A stretch of 64,000 bases of DNA from Synoicihabitans lomoniglobus (GTDB taxonomy: Bacteria; Verrucomicrobiota; Verrucomicrobiia; Opitutales; Opitutaceae). The notes under the pieces are model-generated. The model saw only the letters and a program-made list of their open reading frames with translations, made no database searches and was not told where the DNA came from. The stretch covers positions 2,537,501 through 2,601,500 of the forward strand of contig NZ_CP119075.1 in assembly GCF_029023725.1 (NCBI RefSeq), given 5' to 3'. The translations under genes were made by a program, and so were the position numbers. Position 1 is the stretch's first letter. Each line of letters opens with the position of its first letter. Of this stretch, positions 55,466 through 62,979 are shown piece by piece.

Positions 55466-57253
55466 CTAACGCACTTCGTAGACCTCGATCAGAGCGACTC
55501 CCGAGCCGCCGTCGGCACCGGTGAGTTGCACGGTGTAGGCACCGGGACTCAGTGTGGCGATGATCGCGGCGTCGGCACTTCCATCTGCGAGGCCGAAGGC
55601 CCCCAACGCCGCAGCGGCGGATGCAATTTCAGTGGCTTGGCTGGAATCGCCCCAATTGTCGTTGGCAAAGATGGCGGTCGTGCCTCCGCTGGGAATCACC
55701 GAGATCTTGGGATCGGCCATCGTTCCCGTCACGCCGAAGCCGGCCAGCGCCGGCCCCACGCCGCGAATCAAGACGCGGCGCGGCTGATCCCGAATGACGA
55801 ATCCACCTGTCAGGGTTTCATCGGCGGTTCCCGCATAGGCGCGGGTCGCAATATTGGCGATGGCGCCCTCGCCGACCTCGGGCAGGTTATTCGCCTTCAC
55901 CTTACGAATCTTGGCGTCCTGCTTGGTGGTGAAATACAGTTCCCCGGCTTCGTCGGTGCCGAAACGCAGATCCGTGCGAGATGCGGCCACCCGCTGCAAC
56001 AACGTGCGGTTCGTGCCATTGTGGGTGAGCCTGAGCTCTTTGATTTCGGCTTGGGCCCCAAGCGTGAGACTGTCGGCATCGACGTAGAATACACGTCCGT
56101 TGACGATATCGCCAAAGACCAGCTTGCCCTGCAGTTGCGGCACTTTTTCCCCGCGATAGACTTGGCCGCCGGCAATGGCCCGACCCTCGTCGTGGTCATA
56201 CCATGCCACGGGGTAAATATAACCAAACTCCGCGTCGTTGGCCGGGAGTGGCAGCACCGTATCGGGATCGACTTCCGGCTGCAGCACAAAGGTGCCTTCA
56301 CGACTGCTGTAGCCATAGTCGCCCCCGGCTTGAATCAGGTTGATCTCCTCCCCGTTGCGTTCGCCGATATCGAACAAAAACAGGCGGTCCGCGTTGGCCG
56401 GATCCCAGGCAATGCGATGCGGGTTGCGGAAGCCCCAGGCGTAGATTTCGCCGAGGGTCGCCGCGTCGCCGTCGTTCACAAACGGATTGGTCGCGGGCAC
56501 CCCGTAGCGACCGTTGGTGGCGTTGGTGCCAAGGGGATCGATTCGCACGAGCGTGCCATTCACGCTGTCGAGCCGATGCGCCGAGGTGGGCGCTTCGCCC
56601 GCCACGGCTTCACCGTCGCCGACACAGATGTAGAGCAGGCCGTAATCCTCATGATCGGCGGTGGCGAACGGGTTGAATGCGATGTCCTGCACGTTGTGCA
56701 CGAACCGCGCGTATTCGATGCGCATCACTTCGCGACGGGTGCCACTGAAGGTGTTCGCGAGCGGATTGCTCGCGGTCCACTCCAGGATGACACTTTGCAC
56801 GGCCGGAGTCTCGCCGATCGGATTCACGAAATCCGCCACGCCCGAACCGGCGGGTTCCGTATGCGCCGTATAAAACTTACCGTTCGTCGCGAATTGCGGA
56901 TGAAAGGCGAACGAGTGAAACCCCGTGCCCAGGCGCGGGGTGTTGATGAAATTGGGGAGCTCAACCGTGAGGTCGAGATACGTCGTGCGGGCATCGCCGT
57001 TGAAGGCATACATGGGGCCGTTGAGGTCGCACACGAAGATGCGCTCAGAGCCATCGTAGGCCGGCTTCATCACGGACAAACGCGCGCGCGGCGAACCGGA
57101 GTTCGTCGCCGGAGCGGTCAGCCAGTCCTCCACTTCGACCGTGATATCCCCAAACACGATGGGGTCCGGCAGCGGATTGTTTTGAGCGGAGAGAACCGCA
57201 GCGCATAGCGCTGTAGTGAGAGACCAAATACCGGGGCGAACGTAGGAAAGCAC
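55466..57253 (-). CDS. Secreted PQQ-type sugar dehydrogenase (GSDH family) with C-terminal shared module
   Basis: A 595-residue exported protein. The GTG at 57253 starts MLSYVRPGIWSLTTALCAAV; a longer reading begins inside a terminator and is rejected. The glucose/sorbosone dehydrogenase six-bladed propeller is evident from GFHSFAFHPQFATNGKFYTA, LLYICVGDGE and YAWGFRNPHRIAWDPANADR. Residues from about 465 on are the shared module (RRVLIRGVGPALAGFGV, NDNWGDSS, ALIEVYEVR). The enzyme may oxidise a sugar at the surface, or the propeller may bind it. It lies between the two receptor plus lectin-like modules and has its own terminator. Confidence 0.88.
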   Translation of the reverse strand: MLSYVRPGIWSLTTALCAAVLSAQNNPLPDPIVFGDITVEVEDWLTAPATNSGSPRARLSVMKPAYDGSERIFVCDLNGPMYAFNGDARTTYLDLTVELPNFINTPRLGTGFHSFAFHPQFATNGKFYTAHTEPAGSGVADFVNPIGETPAVQSVILEWTASNPLANTFSGTRREVMRIEYARFVHNVQDIAFNPFATADHEDYGLLYICVGDGEAVAGEAPTSAHRLDSVNGTLVRIDPLGTNATNGRYGVPATNPFVNDGDAATLGEIYAWGFRNPHRIAWDPANADRLFLFDIGERNGEEINLIQAGGDYGYSSREGTFVLQPEVDPDTVLPLPANDAEFGYIYPVAWYDHDEGRAIAGGQVYRGEKVPQLQGKLVFGDIVNGRVFYVDADSLTLGAQAEIKELRLTHNGTNRTLLQRVAASRTDLRFGTDEAGELYFTTKQDAKIRKVKANNLPEVGEGAIANIATRAYAGTADETLTGGFVIRDQPRRVLIRGVGPALAGFGVTGTMADPKISVIPSGGTTAIFANDNWGDSSQATEIASAAAALGAFGLADGSADAAIIATLSPGAYTVQLTGADGGSGVALIEVYEVR

Positions 57254-57281
57254 TGTGTGGGGATAATTGAGGGGGAATAAG

Positions 57282-57321
57282 AAAAAGGCGGGTGGCCGCG
57301 ACCGTGCGCGGACCACCCGCC
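57282..57321 (-). terminator. Strong intrinsic terminator after lectin-like gene 2
   Basis: A 14-bp GC-rich stem with one bulged A (57307-57321 pairing with 57287-57300) is followed on the reverse strand by TTTTT. It ends lectin-like gene 2 and overlaps the longest reading of the PQQ dehydrogenase gene, so that longer start is unlikely. Confidence 0.9.
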
Positions 57322-57359
57322 CATGATTGGTTCAGGCTAGCTGAGAATTCTACGGTGTC

Positions 57360-58541
57360 TTAGCGGACTTCGTAGACCTCGATGAGAGCCACTCCCGTGC
57401 CGCCAGCGGTGGCACTGCCCACCTGCACCGTGTAGGAACCCGGATTGAGCGTCACGACCATGGCGGCGTCAGCGCTGCCAGCATCAAGCGGGAAGGCGCC
57501 CAAGGTCGAAGCGCTGGACGTGATCTCGGCGGCTACCGAGGAATCACCCCAGTTGTCGTTCGTGAAGATCGCTTCGGTGCCACCACCCGGGAAGACCGAA
57601 ATGGTCGGGTCAACGATCGTGCCGGCGACACCGAAGCCACCGAGGGTCGGGCCCACTCCACGGATGAGCACGCGACGCGGATTGTCGCGAATCACGAAAC
57701 CAGCGGTGAGCACCTGGTCACCCGTGCCGGCAAAGGCGCGGGTGGCGATGTTGGCCAGATAGCCGGTGCCGACCGAGCCGATGTTGCCATCCGGCGTCGT
57801 GCCCACGGGCGTGGAGCCCGGGGTGGAGATGTTCTCTCCGGAGAGATCGACGTAGATGTCGTCGAAGAGCATGTTGTCGATGGCCTTGGGGGACAAAGCG
57901 CTACCCGCGGTCATCCGGGCGTAGAAACGGTTTTGCGCATCCGTGGAGTTGGAACGGAAGTCGGCACCGGACGCGATTTTGGTCGCGGTGGGGTAAACAT
58001 TTCCGCCCTTGACCCAGAGGTCATAGGTGTTGGCCGGGGTATCGATAACGATCCACAGTTCATACCACTTGCCGGCTTCCGTCGAGCTGCCTGCCACCTC
58101 GGTGTAGGACCCATCATGGTAGTCAATGATGGTGTCGGCTTCGATGCGGAAGATGGAGGAGAAATCTCCGTAAGCGGCGGGCACCGCGACGTGGGTGGTG
58201 CCGATCACGATGTCGACGATGTCACCCTTCTTGGCGATACGCGTGTAGACCGTGCCTTTGCCGGCGATGGCAGGAAACGGCAGGTCGAACCACGTGTTGT
58301 TCGTGTCGGTGCCGTTGGCGAACACGCCCGGAGTGAGTTCGAGCACTTTGTTGCCCGCCTCGTAGGGATCATCAATGACGGTGATGCTGCCGTTGCCGCC
58401 GTCGGCGATGATGGGGCTGGTGCCAAAGGTAATGCCATCGGTTCCGCCGGTTTCAAACGTGTGGACCGCCTCGAATTCAGCGAAGGCCGCGGAGGCTACG
58501 CTCAAAGAAAGCAGAGCGGCGAGTAGTTGTGTTTTTTTCAT
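57360..58541 (-). CDS. Secreted lectin-like protein 2 with C-terminal shared module
   Basis: A 393-residue exported protein starting at the ATG at 58541 (MKKTQLLAALLSLSVASAAF, cleavage near AFAEF). Residues 25-225 form a LamG/concanavalin-like sandwich with the same landmarks as lectin-like protein 1: a short EAGNKVLELTPGVFANGTD block, WFDLPFPAIAG, WYELWIVIDTPANTYDLWVK and DNMLFDDIYVDLSG. Residues 262-393 are the shared module (RRVLIRGVGPTLGGFGV, NDNWGDSS, ALIEVYEVR). It lies 85 nt downstream of receptor 2 and ends in a strong terminator. No enzyme motif is visible. Confidence 0.82.
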   Translation of the reverse strand: MKKTQLLAALLSLSVASAAFAEFEAVHTFETGGTDGITFGTSPIIADGGNGSITVIDDPYEAGNKVLELTPGVFANGTDTNNTWFDLPFPAIAGKGTVYTRIAKKGDIVDIVIGTTHVAVPAAYGDFSSIFRIEADTIIDYHDGSYTEVAGSSTEAGKWYELWIVIDTPANTYDLWVKGGNVYPTATKIASGADFRSNSTDAQNRFYARMTAGSALSPKAIDNMLFDDIYVDLSGENISTPGSTPVGTTPDGNIGSVGTGYLANIATRAFAGTGDQVLTAGFVIRDNPRRVLIRGVGPTLGGFGVAGTIVDPTISVFPGGGTEAIFTNDNWGDSSVAAEITSSASTLGAFPLDAGSADAAMVVTLNPGSYTVQVGSATAGGTGVALIEVYEVR

Positions 58542-58626
58542 GGTATGGTTACTTTTTATTGGGGTGGGAAACATGAGGTATGGGCGCTCGAACGGAGCCG
58601 GACGCGGTCCTCAAAATGTGAAAGCG

Positions 58627-61600
58627 TCAGAACGACATCCGCGCACTGAATCGCACGGAGCGCGGCGCGTGATAGAGCACCGAACGGCGGCGCTCGATTC
58701 CGCCCGTGTTGACATTGGTGTATTCGACTTCGGAGTAGTCCTTCTGGTCGTCGAGCAGGTTGTAAACGTTGAGGGCGAAGCGCCACGAGGTGTCGCCCCA
58801 CTTCGTCGTATAAACGAGACCGGTATCGAACTCGATGCGCTTCTCGATGGGCGGGGTCGGGTAAAGATTAGCCGCCAGATTGGAACCGCCGACCTGCACG
58901 GCCGTGGCTTGCGGACCGATGTATTTGGCCCCGAACAACAGCGAGAGGTTGCGCAGCGGACCATTCACAATCGTGTATTTGCTCCAGAATGACGCTTCGT
59001 CCTTGGCGCCGAAGAAGAGACTGGTGCCCTGCAATCCGCCGGTCGCGGAATCCGCCGGCACGATGTTGGAGGACGACACGGGTTGACCGTCCCGCAGGAT
59101 CACGTCGGGGATGCCATCACCGTTGTTGTCCACTTCCTCGAGGCCGAATGCGGCCCGGCCGAGGGTGCGCACCCAGATGTCATACTCCGTGCCAAATTCA
59201 GTGCCGGAAACCTGGTCAATCGCGGGCACCAAATCAAATGGCGAGCTCACACTGCGGGCCGTGTGGGCGAAGTTCAGAATCATCTGCCAGTTTTCGATCG
59301 GTGAATAGATGACCTGGAAATCGAATCCTTTGGCCTTGTCACCGAAAGTGACGTTGGCACCCGCGTTACCGCTGGCGCTTTGACCGGCGTAGGTGCCCGT
59401 GATGCGGGCGTAACGAATCGGATCAAAATCCCCGTTGTTGGTGGAACGAGAATGGGTCACGTCGGCAAACGCGCGTTCGATTTCGTCACGGAAGCCGGCG
59501 GCATCGAGTTTGTTGTAGTCCAGAAAGACCACGTTTTGCGGATTGGGTGTATCGTTGAATAAACTCTCCACCGTCAGAATCCCGTCCGGATACTGGCGAG
59601 TCACAGGATCCTGGGCGATGTCCTCCGGATTGAAGTAGCTCGAATCCACCCCGTAATTGAGCACGGTCTGGCCGGACAAAATTTCCGAGGGATCGAAGTC
59701 GCTGAGCACTTGCCCGCCATTGCCGTTGCGGTTGGTGCCTCCCACCCATTGCGAAGGAGCGGGCGCGGCGGCAAAGTTCCAAATCGCGTTTTTGCGCTCG
59801 ATCTCGTAAACGGAGAACGTGCCGGACAGACGGCCCTGGGCCAGTTCCCATTTGACGCCGACTTCCTTCGAGAGGCTGCGCTCCGCTTCAATGAAGTCCT
59901 CATTGCCGTCGAGCGCGCCGGTGTTGGGCGAAACCCCCTCCGCCGCCAAGGCGTAAACGGCCAGTCCGTCGCGAATGTCGTAACGCGCGGCAAAGGTGCC
60001 GGTCGTGACTTCAATCGGCTCATCAAAATTGTATTCGATGCGCTTGAAGCCGTCGGTGACATTGTCCGGGTTGTCGATCACGCCGCGAATGCCGTCATTG
60101 CGTTCGTATTCCTTTTCCAGGCCCTGGTAGCGGTCATGCCGCAGACCACCGATGACCATGATGCGATCATCCCAGAACCGCCCCTGATAAACGCCGTAGT
60201 GGCCGGAATACCACAGGTCGGTTTGTTGATACTCGCGCCCCGGTTGGGCCAGCAGCTCGCCGTTGTAGGTGATCGGCTCGGTATCGTAGATATCCCGGAA
60301 AACCAAGGGGTCATCCGTCGCCTCGGAAAGGGCGGGATTGGTGAGGTTGTTGGGCACGAACAGCCGGGCGAACAGTTCCGTGCCCTGCGCGTAATCGATC
60401 GTATCCTTGATGTCGTGACGTCCGACCAGAAGATTGTGCTGCGCGGGACCACCGATGAACGGCGTCTCAAATTCGTAGTTCACCCGCGCCCGGTATTGGG
60501 CGAACTCGCCCGCGGTCGGGGTGTTCTTCCAGTAGTAGCGCGCCGTCTTGAAATCGGTCGTGTCGTTGTAGATCGGGGACGGCGGGTTTTCGAACACCGT
60601 GATGTATTCGTCCGGCACATACTGAATCACCGTCCGGTAGGTCGGCGGGTTGGTGGGGATGCGAATCCGCCGTTTCACGAACAGGCTCGATTCCTGATTG
60701 TTGATGGTGGCGATGTTGAGGTCGAAGTCCTCCGAGGTCTGCGCGCCCCAGTAACCACCGAGATTGATGGCGAGTCCGTCCATCGGCGTGATATCCAGAT
60801 TGGCCAGAAGGTTCCATTCCTCCCGCTCTTCGTAGGTGTCCGGGCCGGTGTAACGGTATTCCGGTCCCATGCCGCCGAAATCGCGGGCCCAGTTGATCTG
60901 CTCGTTGAATTCATTGCGCAGCGCTCCGCCGAACGAACGCGCATTGAGATCATCGTAGAGATACTGGGTGCCCGTGCCCCCAAAGTGGGTGTGACCGCGT
61001 TGGTATTCGATCAGCAGGTCGATGATGCTGTTGGGTTGAAATTCCAGTTGCCCCACGAAGAAGTCCAACTGCTTCGTCCGGAAATCGGTCCAATCGTCCC
61101 GCTCCTCGTGCGCATAACCGAATCGATAGCGCAACTTGTCGGTGATGGGCCCGGTATCCTCAATCGTATGACGTTGAAAACCGAAGCTGCCGAACGATGT
61201 CGTCGCGGCGAAACGATGCTCTGGCAGCGGTCGCTTGCCAACCACATTGGCAATGCCCGAAAGCACACCGATGCCATACAGCAGCGACGACGGTCCGCGC
61301 ACCACTTCGATGCGCTCGTAGTTTAAGGAATCAAGAATGCCGCCCAAGGTGACACCGTATTCCGAAACCGTGCCTCCGACGCGGAAACCCATGCGGTTTT
61401 GGAACTGCACATTGTAACTCCGGATATTGATCGCGTTGCTAAAGCGGTTTCCCAGTCCCCCGTTGCTCGATGGTGAACGCTCGGCGGAATAAGATCCATT
61501 GGCCCCCGCTGAATTGGCCCCGCTGCTCTCGTTGTATTGGTCGGTGAAAACGCCGGACGTGTATTTGAGCGCCTCTTCAAAATCCGTGGCACCCAGGTCG

Positions 61601-61866
61601 TCCACAAACTCAGACGTGATAACCTCCAAGGGCATCGGCAGATCCTGAATCGCGGTGTTCAGACTCGTGCCGGAAATCGTGTTGGCCGCGCGATACCCCT
61701 TGTCCTGACTGGCATCGACATTGAAGACGGACAGAAGGACCACGTCCTCCTCGGCAGACTCGGCATTGGTTTCGACGGCCACCTGGGCCAGCAAAGTAAC
61801 CGACGAAATCAAACCAACGGAAAGTGCCGCATACGCGCGGCCAAAGCGGGGGAATAAAGGAAACAT
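58627..61866 (-). CDS. TonB-dependent outer-membrane receptor 2
   Basis: A 1079-residue outer-membrane receptor starting at the ATG at 61866 (MFPLFPRFGRAYAALSVGLI); the longer TTG start is less likely. The plug domain shows GYRAANTISGTSLNTAIQDL and then a stretch almost identical to receptor 1 (LPMPLEVIT-EFVDDL). The barrel ends RSVRFSARMSF. The two receptors share most barrel landmarks (for example DTYEEREEWNLLANLDI versus DTFEERDEWNFLANLDI) but differ in some extracellular loops, so they may take up different oligosaccharides. Confidence 0.93.
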   Translation of the reverse strand: MFPLFPRFGRAYAALSVGLISSVTLLAQVAVETNAESAEEDVVLLSVFNVDASQDKGYRAANTISGTSLNTAIQDLPMPLEVITSEFVDDLGATDFEEALKYTSGVFTDQYNESSGANSAGANGSYSAERSPSSNGGLGNRFSNAINIRSYNVQFQNRMGFRVGGTVSEYGVTLGGILDSLNYERIEVVRGPSSLLYGIGVLSGIANVVGKRPLPEHRFAATTSFGSFGFQRHTIEDTGPITDKLRYRFGYAHEERDDWTDFRTKQLDFFVGQLEFQPNSIIDLLIEYQRGHTHFGGTGTQYLYDDLNARSFGGALRNEFNEQINWARDFGGMGPEYRYTGPDTYEEREEWNLLANLDITPMDGLAINLGGYWGAQTSEDFDLNIATINNQESSLFVKRRIRIPTNPPTYRTVIQYVPDEYITVFENPPSPIYNDTTDFKTARYYWKNTPTAGEFAQYRARVNYEFETPFIGGPAQHNLLVGRHDIKDTIDYAQGTELFARLFVPNNLTNPALSEATDDPLVFRDIYDTEPITYNGELLAQPGREYQQTDLWYSGHYGVYQGRFWDDRIMVIGGLRHDRYQGLEKEYERNDGIRGVIDNPDNVTDGFKRIEYNFDEPIEVTTGTFAARYDIRDGLAVYALAAEGVSPNTGALDGNEDFIEAERSLSKEVGVKWELAQGRLSGTFSVYEIERKNAIWNFAAAPAPSQWVGGTNRNGNGGQVLSDFDPSEILSGQTVLNYGVDSSYFNPEDIAQDPVTRQYPDGILTVESLFNDTPNPQNVVFLDYNKLDAAGFRDEIERAFADVTHSRSTNNGDFDPIRYARITGTYAGQSASGNAGANVTFGDKAKGFDFQVIYSPIENWQMILNFAHTARSVSSPFDLVPAIDQVSGTEFGTEYDIWVRTLGRAAFGLEEVDNNGDGIPDVILRDGQPVSSSNIVPADSATGGLQGTSLFFGAKDEASFWSKYTIVNGPLRNLSLLFGAKYIGPQATAVQVGGSNLAANLYPTPPIEKRIEFDTGLVYTTKWGDTSWRFALNVYNLLDDQKDYSEVEYTNVNTGGIERRRSVLYHAPRSVRFSARMSF

Positions 61867-61921
61867 AGGGCGAAGGGGCGAAAGGGTCACACGGCGTGAA
61901 GGGGTGGCCGCATCCAAGAAT

Positions 61922-61957
61922 TAATAATTATTACCTTAGGGTTTTTTGCGCTGTCAA
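61922..61957 (-). promoter_or_regulatory. Receptor 2 promoter with operator overlapping the -10
   Basis: On the reverse strand TTGACA (61952-61957), an 18-nt spacer and TAATAA (61928-61933) within the perfect palindrome TAATAATTATTA (61922-61933). Geometry is identical to the receptor 1 promoter. The receptor ATG lies 56 nt downstream. Confidence 0.75.
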
Positions 61958-62342
61958 CTCGTTTTCTGCGCTTCCCTTGGTGAATTTTCGCCCGCGCAGA
62001 TAGTTTCTATCAGCAACCTGATCTATATTTATCAATTCCGCCCTGTAACCCGACCGTCACATCTGGACTGAACAATCCTGCGCTGGCTCAGCCTGGCTCG
62101 GTTTCACCACTATTCTGTCCCACCAACGTTCTTCCCGGTATTTTTCCTCAAATCATCCAAAGCGCCTTCCGCCACTCCGCACTTACCCTCGAATGAGAAA
62201 TCTCGATCGGCTCGCCCAGGTAATAAATTTTTCGAGCGAGAGACCATGATCCCCCTCCGCCAAGCGAATCTATCCGTGGCGTTCCATTGATGTGTTTTTT
62301 CGTTGACTGACATTTTTTGCTGTTTTCTTACTGTTACCGAAA
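61958..62342. other. Divergent region between receptor 2 and the XRE-cupin regulator
   Basis: About 385 bases without a convincing gene. It holds an inverted repeat GATAG/CTATC (61999-62011) and, about 100 nt upstream of the receptor palindrome, CTATATTTATCAATT (62023-62037), which resembles the AT-rich stretch at 54835-54852. TTATCAATT also occurs before the LacI gene. The forward promoter of the regulator must lie in the last 100 bases; I see TTGACT at 62303-62308 but no good -10. Confidence 0.5.
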
Positions 62343-62876
62343 ATGTCTACCGAGACTCGTTTCGATTTTTCCGTGCTTCGCACCCTTCGTCGGCAACACG
62401 ATATGACGCTCAACGGGCTATCCGAAGCGTCCGGTGTCTCCGTCGCGGTGATTTCGAAACTGGAGCGCAACCAACAAACGGCGGCGATCGACACGCTTTA
62501 CCGCTTGGGACGCGCCTTCGGACTGAGCGCCACCGACCTGCTCTCCATGGCAGAATCCTCCCTCGCTCACCGCGTCGGCGAAAAATCGCACGCGCACGGT
62601 GGATTTAGCTTCCGTGAAATCCGCTACGCCAACCTCGCTGCTCTGCTGGGATCGGCCCCGCAGGGAGCCGCCATTTCCCGTCCCGAAGTCCACCGCGACG
62701 ACACCGAAGCCTGTTGGGTGCTCGAGGGAGAACTGCGTCTGAAACTCCCGCACGAGACCTGCAACCTCACCGCCGGCGACAGCGTTCAGTTCGACGCCAT
62801 TCAAGAGCACACCTACGAGGCGCTCACCGACACCCGCTTCCTCATTCTCCATCTCCGCAAGGACAAACGCTACTGA
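62343..62876 (+). CDS. XRE-family regulator with cupin domain
   Basis: A 177-residue protein. The N-terminal HTH_3 domain (about 10-65) reads LRTLRRQHDMTLNGLSEASG then VISKLERNQQTAAIDTLYRL. The C-terminal cupin (about 110-172) includes EACWVLEGELRLKLPHETCN and GDSVQFDAIQEHTYEAL. Such proteins sense a small ligand and regulate nearby metabolic genes. It is divergent from receptor 2 and 103 nt upstream of the uronyl hydrolase gene, so it may control either. No signal peptide is seen. Confidence 0.9.
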   Translation: MSTETRFDFSVLRTLRRQHDMTLNGLSEASGVSVAVISKLERNQQTAAIDTLYRLGRAFGLSATDLLSMAESSLAHRVGEKSHAHGGFSFREIRYANLAALLGSAPQGAAISRPEVHRDDTEACWVLEGELRLKLPHETCNLTAGDSVQFDAIQEHTYEALTDTRFLILHLRKDKRY

Positions 62877-62979
62877 CGCAAAACGGTGGTATCCCTCCTC
62901 CGGATACCGCCCCACCCCTCACCTCCTTCATACCTCCCACTTCAAACTTCAACCCTCATACTTCTTACTTCTTTCTCCC

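Noticed and set aside
54977..57208. 743-residue forward open frame opposite the PQQ dehydrogenase
   Set aside because: Most of it is antisense to the dehydrogenase; the part in the gene-poor region shows no coding character.
55466..57316. Longer start for the PQQ dehydrogenase at 57316
   Set aside because: The start would lie inside the strong terminator of lectin-like gene 2, and the signal peptide is better from 57253.
59710..61326. 538-residue forward open frame opposite receptor 2
   Set aside because: Antisense shadow of the receptor gene.
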